Assembly: GCF_007713465.1 (NCBI RefSeq)
Contig: NZ_VMSG01000007.1
Coordinates: 124,001-188,000, forward strand
Origin: Pseudomonas sp. H3(2019)
GTDB taxonomy: Bacteria; Pseudomonadota; Gammaproteobacteria; Pseudomonadales; Pseudomonadaceae
Direction: 5' to 3'
Length of the DNA: 64,000 nt
Shown: positions 19,011 through 27,178 of the stretch, in pieces
Position numbering within the stretch: position 1 is the first letter of the stretch
Layout: each line of letters begins with the position of its first letter
Translations under genes and position numbers: made by a program
Notes under the pieces: model-generated
The model's input: only the letters and a program-made list of their open reading frames with translations
The model's database searches: none
What the model was told of the DNA's origin: nothing

Positions 19011-19046
19011 AAAAAAGGGCCGGTGCCTGAACAGGACCAGCCCTTT
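19011..19046 (-). terminator. Terminator of the siderophore transport operon
   Basis: A long interrupted stem (AAAGGGC...GCCCTTT with inner GGT/ACC and CCTG/CAGG pairs), followed on the minus strand by six T residues just past the binding-protein stop. Confidence 0.85.
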
Positions 19047-19069
19047 GTGCTGCAGATACACGTCGCGAA

Positions 19070-20053
19070 TCAGCCCTCGTAGCCCTGAACCACCTCGTCA
19101 GCCATTCGATTGAGACAGGTCACGCTAGCGGTACACAGATACCAGGTCTGAGCATCGACAAAGATGACACGTCCGTTGTTCCAGGCCTTGGTCTTGCGCA
19201 GCAGCGGGTTATCCAGGCTCTTGATGTCCAGTGCCGGACGATGCTCCATCACTGCGGTTCGGTCGATTACATAAAGAATGTCGGGATCGGCCTGCTGGAT
19301 AAACTCATTGGAAATCGGCTGTCCATGCAAACCCGCTTCGATGTCAGCGCTGGCCGGTTTCACGCCCAGGGTGTCGAAGACAAAGCCGTAGCGCGACTTC
19401 ACGCCGTAGGAGGTGAAGGCGCCGTTGTTATGCAACACGATCAACGCTTTCTCTGGACGTCCTTCGGTGACACGGCGGGTCTGCTCCACCTTGGCGTCCA
19501 TTTCCGCGACTTTCTGGCGGGCCAGTTCCTCTTTGCCGAGAATGCGTCCCAGGAGGGTCAAATGCTCCTTGGCTGTGCCGATGAAATTGCCTTGTTTGTT
19601 GGTCAGGTCCACGTCGTCGTAGACGGTCGGGGCGATCTGGCTGAGTTCCTTATAGCTTTGTGCCTGGAGCGGAGAGATCAGAATCAGGTCGGGCTTGAGC
19701 GCATGCAACCGCTCGAGATTGGGCTGGACAGTCGCCCCTACATCCATGACATTCGAGTCGTCACGGTATTTAGCGAGAAAGCTGGTGACGTAGTCCTTGG
19801 CGATACCCACCACCGGCGCCTTCAATTGATCGAGTGTATCGAGCTCGCTCATATCGAAGGCCACTACGCGCTCGGGCAGTTTGGTCACCACGGTTGTGCC
19901 CAGAGGGTGCTCGATCTTGATCGGCTCGTAGTGCGCCTGTGCACTCACTGGCGGCGTGGCCTCTGCCGCCGGTTTGTCACATCCCTGCAGCCCGGCCGCA
20001 ACGGCCATTGCCAGTAGCACTCCACAGAATTTGTTCGCGTGATCCGTACTCAT
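19070..20053 (-). CDS. Siderophore-binding lipoprotein (FecB/BauB family)
   Basis: A periplasmic iron-siderophore-binding protein of 327 residues tethered as a lipoprotein: signal and lipobox AMAVAAGLQGC. The family helical-backbone fold is visible in LPERVVAFDMSELDTLDQL, the first lobe, and DPDILYVIDRTAVMEHRPAL, the second lobe. It receives the ferric complex from the outer-membrane receptor and passes it to the permeases. It is the last gene of the transport operon, overlapping the ATPase gene end by 4 bp (ATGA), and a terminator follows. The equivalent acinetobactin protein is BauB. Confidence 0.9.
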   Translation of the reverse strand: MSTDHANKFCGVLLAMAVAAGLQGCDKPAAEATPPVSAQAHYEPIKIEHPLGTTVVTKLPERVVAFDMSELDTLDQLKAPVVGIAKDYVTSFLAKYRDDSNVMDVGATVQPNLERLHALKPDLILISPLQAQSYKELSQIAPTVYDDVDLTNKQGNFIGTAKEHLTLLGRILGKEELARQKVAEMDAKVEQTRRVTEGRPEKALIVLHNNGAFTSYGVKSRYGFVFDTLGVKPASADIEAGLHGQPISNEFIQQADPDILYVIDRTAVMEHRPALDIKSLDNPLLRKTKAWNNGRVIFVDAQTWYLCTASVTCLNRMADEVVQGYEG

Positions 20054-20832
20054 ATCAGTTCCCTTGAAGGTGATGGGTTGAAGTAGTTGCAGACAAACCC
20101 TTGTTCGCTCTGCAGGATTTCGAAATCCAGATCAAAAAGTTCCCGCAGGTGCGCCTCGGTAACCACCTCCGCGACCGGGCCGTGGCAGTGAATTCCCCCG
20201 CCTTTCATGGCAACGATATGATCGGAATAGTTGGCCGCGAAGTTGATGTCATGGACCACCAGGATCACTGTGCGGCCTTGCTCATCACACAAGCGACGCA
20301 GGGCACGCATGATGTGTACGCCATGCTTCATGTCGAGGTTGTTGAGCGGCTCGTCCAGCAACAGGTAATCCGTTTGCTGGGCAATGGTCATCGCCAGGAA
20401 CGCCATCTGCCGTTGTCCGCCGCTGAGCTCGTCAATGTAGGAGAGACGCAGGGACTGCAAAGACAAGAACTCGATGGCCTCATCGATAGCCACGCGATCC
20501 TGGGCCGTAAGCGCTCCACGGCTGTAGGGGAAGCGCCCGAAGGCGACCAGTTCCTCGACGGTCAGGCGCAGGTTGAAATCCGGGGACTGGCGCAAGGTGG
20601 CCACGCGCTTGGCATAGTCGCGAACGGGCACATCCAGAATGCTGCGCCCGCCAATCAGCACGTCGCCCCGGGTCGGCGCCAGCAGGCGAGCGATCAACAT
20701 CAGCAGCGTGGTCTTGCCCGCCCCGTTTGGGCCGATCAGCGACGTGACCTGCCCCGGTGGAAACCGGACGCTGACGTCACTCAGGACGTGCCGGGGGCCA
20801 TAGGCCTTGTAAACGTGATTGAGGGCGATCAT
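20050..20832 (-). CDS. Iron-siderophore ABC transporter ATPase
   Basis: A 260-residue ATPase of the FecE/BauE type that energises uptake through the two permeases. Walker A is GPNGAGKTTL, the signature is LSGGQRQM, Walker B is YLLLDEPLNNLD, and the switch histidine is in VILVVHDINFAANYS. The open frame extends 48 codons further, but the ATG at 20832 overlaps the permease stop (ATGA) and begins the typical MIALNHVYKAYG. It is translationally coupled on both sides. Confidence 0.93.
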   Translation of the reverse strand: MIALNHVYKAYGPRHVLSDVSVRFPPGQVTSLIGPNGAGKTTLLMLIARLLAPTRGDVLIGGRSILDVPVRDYAKRVATLRQSPDFNLRLTVEELVAFGRFPYSRGALTAQDRVAIDEAIEFLSLQSLRLSYIDELSGGQRQMAFLAMTIAQQTDYLLLDEPLNNLDMKHGVHIMRALRRLCDEQGRTVILVVHDINFAANYSDHIVAMKGGGIHCHGPVAEVVTEAHLRELFDLDFEILQSEQGFVCNYFNPSPSRELI

Positions 20833-21779
20833 GGGGTGCCTCGGGTTCGAATCATCAGCGCAAGGAAATACACACCACACACCAGGTTGATGAGAATGCT
20901 GACGGAGGTGTTGTAGTTGAATATCTGCTCGACCAGGTATTGGGCGACAATGAAAATGCCAATGGCGATGGCGCAACTCATGGGCAACGTGACCCGGTGC
21001 CGAGCGGTTCGGGCAAGCGCATAGGAGATGTTCGCAACGAACACGCCCATGAATGCCGTCGGCCCGACGAGGCTCGTCGAGATCGCCACCAAAATGGCGA
21101 TAAGTGCCAGTTGAAGTCGCACACTGTGCGGGTAATCGACCCCCAGGGAAATGGCCTGGTCACGTCCCAGGGAAAGCACATCGAGCACCGGCAGGGTTCG
21201 TTGGGCGATGCAGCACACCGCCGCGACCAGCACGCCCGAATAGATCACTTGCCCAGGTTGCGCCTTGTTGAAGGAGGCGTAGTTGAACCCTTGGAAAATC
21301 GAGAATTCTCCGGGGCTTATCTTCAGCTGGATGAATTGGGTGAACGTCCCCATCACCATGCTCAGCACCAGTCCCAACAGGAGCAGCAGGTACACGTTGT
21401 TGCTCCCGTCACGGAACAGCCAGCGGTGAATAAGCCATGAATAGCCGAGCATCAGCAGGACCGACAACAGGACGTTACCGTCACGCTCCAGCAACACCAG
21501 GCTCTGGGTGCCCAGCAGCAGAATCAGCAGTGCCTGGAACAGCAGGTAGATTGCCTCATACCCCATGATCGCCGGCGTCAGTATGCGGTTGCCGGCGATG
21601 GTCTGGAAAATCACCGATGAATAGGCAATGCACACCCCGGCAATGCACATCGCCGCCAAACGGGTCAGTCGCTTGGGAATGACATAGTCGAAGTCGAAGC
21701 CGGCTCCCAACAACAGGAACGCGATCGCCAGCGCCAGAACCAGCAGCCAGAGACCATAACGGGTAGCCACGCGCCTCAT
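20829..21779 (-). CDS. Iron-siderophore ABC permease, second subunit (FecCD family)
   Basis: Integral membrane permease with about nine to ten hydrophobic segments, 316 residues from the ATG at 21779. Family motifs include the ATP-binding-domain contact region VDYPHSVRLQLALIAIL and the Gly-rich VGPTAFMGVFVANISYAL. The true start overlaps the preceding permease stop by ATGA; the 45 extra codons upstream in the open frame are antisense-like and were excluded. It pairs with the 21776-22720 protein to form the channel. Confidence 0.9.
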   Translation of the reverse strand: MRRVATRYGLWLLVLALAIAFLLLGAGFDFDYVIPKRLTRLAAMCIAGVCIAYSSVIFQTIAGNRILTPAIMGYEAIYLLFQALLILLLGTQSLVLLERDGNVLLSVLLMLGYSWLIHRWLFRDGSNNVYLLLLLGLVLSMVMGTFTQFIQLKISPGEFSIFQGFNYASFNKAQPGQVIYSGVLVAAVCCIAQRTLPVLDVLSLGRDQAISLGVDYPHSVRLQLALIAILVAISTSLVGPTAFMGVFVANISYALARTARHRVTLPMSCAIAIGIFIVAQYLVEQIFNYNTSVSILINLVCGVYFLALMIRTRGTP

Positions 21780-22720
21780 GTGTACTTCCTGATCAGCAGC
21801 ACGAGAAATAACAGGCCGCCCACACTGCCGGCGGTGAGGCCTATGGGCACTTCGAAGGGGTAGATCAGGAGGCGGCCGAGGATATCGCAGGCCAATAGCA
21901 AGGACGCGCCACACAAGGCAACGATGGGCAATGTTCGCTCCAGGTTTTCGCCGTAGTGCAGCGCCACCAGGTTGGGAATCACCAGTCCGACAAAGGGGAT
22001 CGCCCCCACCGTGATGACCGTGGCGGAAACGGTGACCGCCACGAGCATCAGACCTAGCGCCGCATTGGCCGCATAGTTCAAGCCCAGACTGCTGGCCATG
22101 CCCTCACCCATCCCCAGTACGGTAAACCGGTGCGCATACAGGTAGGTGAGCACGACAATCGGCAGGATCAGATAGATGATCTCGTAATTGCCCTGCACGA
22201 TTTTCGAGAAGTCACCGAGCATCCAACCCTGCATGCTCTGCAAGATGTTCTGACGGTAGGCGTAGAACTCGGCGACGGCGCTCAATACGCTGCCATACAT
22301 CAGACCTATGACCGGAATCATCACCGTATTCTTGAACTTGATACGGCGGATGATCGCGACATAGATCAGGCTTGCGGCAAAGCAGAACGCCAGGGCAAAC
22401 AGCATCCTGCCGACAGTACCCGCGGCGGGGGCTACCGTCAGTGAAATCAGAATGCCCAGCTTTGCCGCATCCAGCCCGCCGGACGTGGCGGGCTCGACGA
22501 ACCGGTTACGCACGATCTGCTGCAGGATCACGCCGCAGACGGCCAGCCCTACCCCGGTGAGTATCAGGGCCGCGAGGCGCGGAAGGCGGCTGGCGGTCAG
22601 TGTCAGCCAGGCATCTTCGGAAAATGTGAAAAGTGCTGTCCAGGAGACCTGCTTGACTCCCACCATCAGCGAAAGGCAACAGAGCACAACAAACAGGCTC
22701 AGCAAGGCTGCACGACTCAA
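21776..22720 (-). CDS. Iron-siderophore ABC permease, first subunit (FecCD family)
   Basis: A 314-residue integral membrane permease. LTLTASRLPRLAALILTGV with a following CGVILQQIVRN is the family's N-terminal signature, and GAIPFVGLVIPNLVALHYG is the conserved loop contacting the ATPase. The start is TTG, overlapping the upstream exporter stop (TTGA), consistent with tight translational coupling; no better start lies inside. It forms the heterodimer with the next permease. Confidence 0.9.
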   Translation of the reverse strand: MSRAALLSLFVVLCCLSLMVGVKQVSWTALFTFSEDAWLTLTASRLPRLAALILTGVGLAVCGVILQQIVRNRFVEPATSGGLDAAKLGILISLTVAPAAGTVGRMLFALAFCFAASLIYVAIIRRIKFKNTVMIPVIGLMYGSVLSAVAEFYAYRQNILQSMQGWMLGDFSKIVQGNYEIIYLILPIVVLTYLYAHRFTVLGMGEGMASSLGLNYAANAALGLMLVAVTVSATVITVGAIPFVGLVIPNLVALHYGENLERTLPIVALCGASLLLACDILGRLLIYPFEVPIGLTAGSVGGLLFLVLLIRKYT

Positions 22721-24486
22721 GAATCGTCCTCACTGCCAAATGCCCCGGCAATGCGCCAGCCCTTTGCAGCCCGGCGCTGAGCGAGAAAGTGCGCGTAGAG
22801 CCCTGGCTTGGCACTCAATTGCGCGTGGGAACCTTGCTCGCTGATCCGGCCATTATCGAGCACCAGAATCTGATCGGCCATGGCCACCGTCGAGAGCTGA
22901 TGCGCGATGACGATCAGTGTACGCGTACCACGCAAGCGTGCCAGTGCCTCGGCAATAGCGGCCTGGTTCTCGGCATCGAGCGCAGCAGTGGCCTCATCGA
23001 CCAACAGAATCGGCGCATCCTTGATCAATGCACGAGCAATGGAAATCCGCTGGCGTTCGCCGCCGGACAGGCGGGCGCCGCCCTCACCCACGGGTGTATC
23101 CAGACCTTGAGGCAGTCGTTCGATGATCTCCACGACCCCGGCTTGTCGTGCTGCTTCCATCACCTGGGTATCACTGGCATCGGGTTTGCCAATGCGAATG
23201 TTGTCGGCGATGCTGCCCTGGAACAGGTAAGCATCCTGGAAGATCTGACTGATCTGGCCGGCCAGTTGCTCGCCGGACATCTGGCGCACATCCACACCAC
23301 CGACGATCACAGAGCCTTGAGTCACGTCGAAGAAACGTGCGATCAGCCTCAGCAGCGTGGTCTTGCCCGAGCCGGAAGCGCCGACCAGAGCGGTCATGCT
23401 GCCCGGCTCGATACGCAGGCTGACCTCCCGTAATACATCAGTCTGATCCTCGGCATAACGAAAGCTCACGTTGCGCAGTTCGACGGCCCCATCGACGGGT
23501 GCCTGTGGCGTCTGCGGTTCAGGCAGCGGCTTGACCGCAAAGATCTCACGCACGGCTCCCAACTGGCCACGCGCGCCACGCAACACCTCGCTATAGCCGG
23601 CCACTTCCAGCAACGGATCGATAAAGCGGCTGACCAGCAGCAGTGAAACAATGACCGCGATGACCGATCCCGCCTCCAGGCTTGCGCCCATCAGCTCACC
23701 CAGCCATAGCGTGGCGGCCACCAGCAAGGCGGCGAAGCTCGCCTGTACAGCCCAGGCATTGAACACCACCGACATCGCCGAGACGTGAATCAACCGTCTC
23801 GCGGAGTCCTGCTGGCGCCCGATGGCCTGTTCAAGAAACTGAGTACCACCGTCCTCGCCATTGAACGCCCGCAGCACCGATTGCGCCTGGGCGAACTCGA
23901 CCATGCGCTGGCTGGTGTGGGCAGCGTTGTACTGGAAGTCCTGGTCGGCACGCTGCCCCAAGCGAGCGGTCAATACAAAGACACCCAACAGGATCGGCAG
24001 CGTTACGAGCGCGATCAGGCCCATCTGCCAGTGCAAAGCGAACAGTGCAATCAGGATCACTACCGGCGTGACTACGCCGGTAATCAGCGGCGTGAAAACG
24101 TGGGCGGGAAGCTGAGCCATTTCCATCATGCCCTGGGACGCGACATGGCTTAGCCGCGCGGTGTTTTGTGCGCTGAACCAACCCACCGGCAAACGCGCCA
24201 CATGGTCGCCGAGCCGATGGCGGCCCCGCTGGAGAACGGCGATGCCGACACGGATCCCGGCTTTCTCCACTGTGCGTCGTAGCGCCCAGCAAATCACCAC
24301 GCCGATCACCAACGCGATCAACCATTGCCCCGCTGCGCGCGTTTCACTGCCCAGCAGGCTGGTGAGTATCGGCACCAGGGTGACAATCGTCAGCCCGCAG
24401 AGCAGGCCGTAGACCAGCGTCATATAGAGATAGCGCCGCAGCACCGGGGCATCGTCACCCAACAGTTGAATAAAGGTTCTCAGCAT
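22717..24486 (-). CDS. ABC exporter-type half-transporter B
   Basis: A 589-residue fusion of a six-helix type IV (exporter-fold) membrane domain and an ATPase: Walker A VGASGSGKTTLL, signature LSGGERQRISIA, Walker B ILLVDEATAALD. It resembles siderophore-cluster pairs such as YbtP/YbtQ and BarA/BarB. The ATG at 24486 overlaps the partner gene end by 7 bp, so the open frame's earlier 16 codons are excluded. It probably forms a heterodimer with the upstream product. Direction of transport cannot be read from the sequence: YbtPQ-like pairs act in import and BarAB-like pairs in export. Confidence 0.9.
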   Translation of the reverse strand: MLRTFIQLLGDDAPVLRRYLYMTLVYGLLCGLTIVTLVPILTSLLGSETRAAGQWLIALVIGVVICWALRRTVEKAGIRVGIAVLQRGRHRLGDHVARLPVGWFSAQNTARLSHVASQGMMEMAQLPAHVFTPLITGVVTPVVILIALFALHWQMGLIALVTLPILLGVFVLTARLGQRADQDFQYNAAHTSQRMVEFAQAQSVLRAFNGEDGGTQFLEQAIGRQQDSARRLIHVSAMSVVFNAWAVQASFAALLVAATLWLGELMGASLEAGSVIAVIVSLLLVSRFIDPLLEVAGYSEVLRGARGQLGAVREIFAVKPLPEPQTPQAPVDGAVELRNVSFRYAEDQTDVLREVSLRIEPGSMTALVGASGSGKTTLLRLIARFFDVTQGSVIVGGVDVRQMSGEQLAGQISQIFQDAYLFQGSIADNIRIGKPDASDTQVMEAARQAGVVEIIERLPQGLDTPVGEGGARLSGGERQRISIARALIKDAPILLVDEATAALDAENQAAIAEALARLRGTRTLIVIAHQLSTVAMADQILVLDNGRISEQGSHAQLSAKPGLYAHFLAQRRAAKGWRIAGAFGSEDDS

Positions 24487-26270
24487 GACGGCACCGCCTG
24501 TTCCTTGGCCTGTTCGTAGCCGCCCAGTGCCCACAGTCGGGCGTAGCGGCCTTTGCGGGCGAGCAGTTCGTGGTGACGTCCCTGCTCACAAATCGTACCG
24601 TTGTCGATCAGAATGATCCGGTCGGCGTGCATCACCGTATCGAGCCGGTGAGCGATCACCATCAAGGTGCGGCCCCGGGCGAATCGCGATAGCGCTTGCT
24701 GGAGCTTCACCTCGTTCTCGGCATCGGCTGCCGCCGTGGCTTCATCAAGCACCAGCACCGGCGGGTCCAGCAACACGGCGCGGGCGATACTCACGCGCTG
24801 TAACTCGCCGCCGGAGAGCTGCACATCCTCACCGATCACCGAGTCATAACCGCGCGGCAAGGCGAGGATGCGCTCGTGAATATTCGCGGTGCGCGCGGCG
24901 TTTTCGATTTCCTGCTGGCTGGCCGATGGCCTGCCCAAGGCAATGTTGTCGCGCAGGCTGGCATGGATCAGGCGCACTTCCTGCAACACAAAACCGATGC
25001 GCCGGTACAACTGCGCGCTCTCGATCTGCCTGATGTCGACGCCGCCCAGCGTAATGCGCCCTTCAGTCGGATCGAAGAAGCGCAGCAGCAGGCGTGCCAA
25101 TGTCGACTTGCCGGAGCCGGAAGCACCGACAATCGCCGTCACGGTGCCGGGCTTGAGGGTGAAGCCAATGTCCTTGAGCACCGGGTTCTGGCCGTCGTAG
25201 CTATAGCCGAGTTGCTCGACGCGAATTTCGGCATTTTCAGGCAACTGCCGGGATTCGCCCACCAGGGTTTCCAGTACCGGCGTTTCCAGTAGCCCGTGCA
25301 CACGCTGGGCAGCGGCGGTAGCATTGTTCAGGTCGTGAGTGATGTAGCTCAACAGCAGCAGTGGCGCACAGATGCCCGGCGCCACCAAGGCGAAGGGCAA
25401 GACTTCGACCGGCGTGATCCAGCCCAGGCTCACCAACAAAGTGCCAAAGGCCAGCACCACCCCGAGTACCGCAACCGGGGTAACCATTGCATGGGCGTTG
25501 GCCATCGCACTGACCAGCGGCCGAGTGAAGTCGGTGAACGCTTCGGCGAAGGCATCCACCGCGTCACGGTAACTGCCATGGGCCTTGCCCTCGACACCGA
25601 AGGCCTTGACCACGGGAATGCCGTTGACGAACTCGACCACTGCGTTGTTGATACGCGCCATACCGGCACCGAACGATTGCATGTTCGCCCCACTGGCCTT
25701 GGTTGCCCTGGAGAAAAACAGGAAAAACAGCGGGAATGGCAGCAGAGAGACAATCGCCATGCGCCAGTCCATGGCAAACAGGTACAGGATGGCGATGAGG
25801 ATCGCACCAACGGTACGGCCCAGCGTGGTAAAGAAATGCGCAGTCAGGCTGTGCAGCGTACCGATGTCATCCTGCATTGCCTGTTTGACTTCACCCGAAG
25901 CCCGACTGGTAAACCAACCCAGCGGCACCTTGGCCAGTCGACGAGTAATCGCCAAACGCAAATGGCCGGTGATGTGATTGTCGGCCAGGTGCGCAACCAT
26001 CTCGCCCACCGAAATCAACGTCATGCCGAGGAACAGGCACACCAGGCTGACGCTGATAACCCGCCAGACCTGACTCTGCATCTGGACCCAGCCGGTAGCG
26101 ACCTCGGCCTGCCCCATCGAGAACTGTGCGATATGGGCGATGCCGGCCAGTGGCACCATCGTCAGCATGGTCCCGATGGCGGCCAGTACCGCGGCGACAA
26201 TCAGCCGGCCGCGTACGGGTTTCAGTATCCGGGATACCGAGCCGGCGGCGGGTTTGTCTTTATCACTCAT
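24480..26270 (-). CDS. ABC exporter-type half-transporter A
   Basis: A 596-residue membrane-ATPase fusion, partner of the following gene. The membrane domain starts near residue 20 (GRLIVAAVLAAIGTMLTMV). The ATPase has Walker A VGASGSGKSTLARLL, signature LSGGELQRVSIA and Walker B VLVLDEATAAADAENE, where the usual TSALD is TAAAD. Either half of the dimer could hold a degenerate site, but both have intact catalytic glutamates. It is the first transport gene after the sigma-factor gene, 160 bp away. Confidence 0.9.
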   Translation of the reverse strand: MSDKDKPAAGSVSRILKPVRGRLIVAAVLAAIGTMLTMVPLAGIAHIAQFSMGQAEVATGWVQMQSQVWRVISVSLVCLFLGMTLISVGEMVAHLADNHITGHLRLAITRRLAKVPLGWFTSRASGEVKQAMQDDIGTLHSLTAHFFTTLGRTVGAILIAILYLFAMDWRMAIVSLLPFPLFFLFFSRATKASGANMQSFGAGMARINNAVVEFVNGIPVVKAFGVEGKAHGSYRDAVDAFAEAFTDFTRPLVSAMANAHAMVTPVAVLGVVLAFGTLLVSLGWITPVEVLPFALVAPGICAPLLLLSYITHDLNNATAAAQRVHGLLETPVLETLVGESRQLPENAEIRVEQLGYSYDGQNPVLKDIGFTLKPGTVTAIVGASGSGKSTLARLLLRFFDPTEGRITLGGVDIRQIESAQLYRRIGFVLQEVRLIHASLRDNIALGRPSASQQEIENAARTANIHERILALPRGYDSVIGEDVQLSGGELQRVSIARAVLLDPPVLVLDEATAAADAENEVKLQQALSRFARGRTLMVIAHRLDTVMHADRIILIDNGTICEQGRHHELLARKGRYARLWALGGYEQAKEQAVPSC

Positions 26271-26430
26271 GAGCTCTCCTGAATAACCACTGGCGACAGC
26301 CTGAAGGCATGCCTGACTTCCTTTGTGTTCGAGCGTTTTGCGCGTTGCGTACCTTTATTCCGAACGGCGACGCAAAATCCTCAATCGAAATGCGGATTAA
26401 TCCGTTCGCCGCCATGAATCGAACGACCGG

Positions 26431-26949
26431 TCACAGGCCCGACCCCGATGCGAATGGGTGACAGGCCCGAAGGCCCGCAGCGATGTACTTCTCGACGGAG
26501 GACACCGACACCTTCAACTCGGCCGCGATATCCCGGTGACCCATGCCGTGCAACTTGCACAGCAGCAACGCTTCACGGGCCTTGAGTGGCTTGTTATGCA
26601 AGGCAACATCGATCTGTGACAGGGCCTCGGATGCCAGCGCACGAACCTCTTCTGATGGCACCTGAGGCTCGGCTTGCTGCATCAGCCCTTCCAGATGGCT
26701 GGCCTCCAGATGTCGGCGGCGATACAGATCTATCACCATTCCTTTGGCGATTTGAGTCAGATGACGGCGTGAATTCTCGGTCGAGGGAACCCGGCCCTTC
26801 CTGATGAGATTGAGATACACGTCATGGGCCAGATCCGCGGCATCCACCGAATTGCCCAGCTTGCGACGCAACAAACTGCACAACCAGCGGTGGTGATCGA
26901 CATACAGCTTTTCAAATTGCTCCTGGGACGCGAACGCTCCGTTGTCCAC
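26431..26949 (-). CDS. FecI-like ECF sigma factor (iron starvation)
   Basis: A 172-residue ECF sigma factor: region 2 is LYVDHHRWLCSLLRRKLG and DLAHDVYLNLI, region 4 is REALLLCKLHGMGHRDIAAE with LKVSVSSVEKYIAAGLRAC. It belongs to the FecI/PvdS-type iron-starvation group and probably drives the siderophore genes. No FecR-like anti-sigma gene is adjacent, and the cluster's receptor lacks a signalling domain, so control is probably at the level of its own Fur-regulated transcription. It is divergent from the T-C NRPS gene across a region with a Fur box. Confidence 0.9.
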   Translation of the reverse strand: MDNGAFASQEQFEKLYVDHHRWLCSLLRRKLGNSVDAADLAHDVYLNLIRKGRVPSTENSRRHLTQIAKGMVIDLYRRRHLEASHLEGLMQQAEPQVPSEEVRALASEALSQIDVALHNKPLKAREALLLCKLHGMGHRDIAAELKVSVSSVEKYIAAGLRACHPFASGSGL

Positions 26950-27008
26950 AACACCTCTCCTGAGACGATGGTCTTCGCGATCAGATTTTGACTAATGCGA
27001 ATAGGTAT

Positions 27009-27027
27009 GATTATTATTTATCATCAT
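27009..27027. promoter_or_regulatory. Fur box between the sigma-factor and NRPS genes
   Basis: GATTATTATTTATCATCAT, an AT-rich Fur-box-like sequence placed to control both divergent units. Confidence 0.75.
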
Positions 27028-27101
27028 ACGGTGTTCATAGAGCCCCTGCAATGCGACCTCATTGCAACTCCTTTGATGCCCGGAAGCCTGGGCGTTACAC
27101 C

Positions 27102-27134
27102 AGACCGAGGATCGGTCTGTCGGCACTCGGTGCC
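27102..27134 (+). promoter_or_regulatory. Two adjacent hairpins in the NRPS gene leader
   Basis: AGACCGA / TCGGTCT (3-nt loop) followed after three bases by GGCAC / GTGCC (3-nt loop), 45 bp before the start codon. They may protect the mRNA or modulate translation; no T-tract follows, so they are not a terminator. Confidence 0.35.
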
Positions 27135-27178
27135 ACCTCTACTTCTTACTGTTCAGTTTGATAAGGCGGGAAATTTCC

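Noticed and set aside
25296..26282. A 328-codon plus-strand frame across the exporter gene
   Set aside because: Antisense to an intact ABC half-transporter; rich in Gln, His and Arg without a domain.
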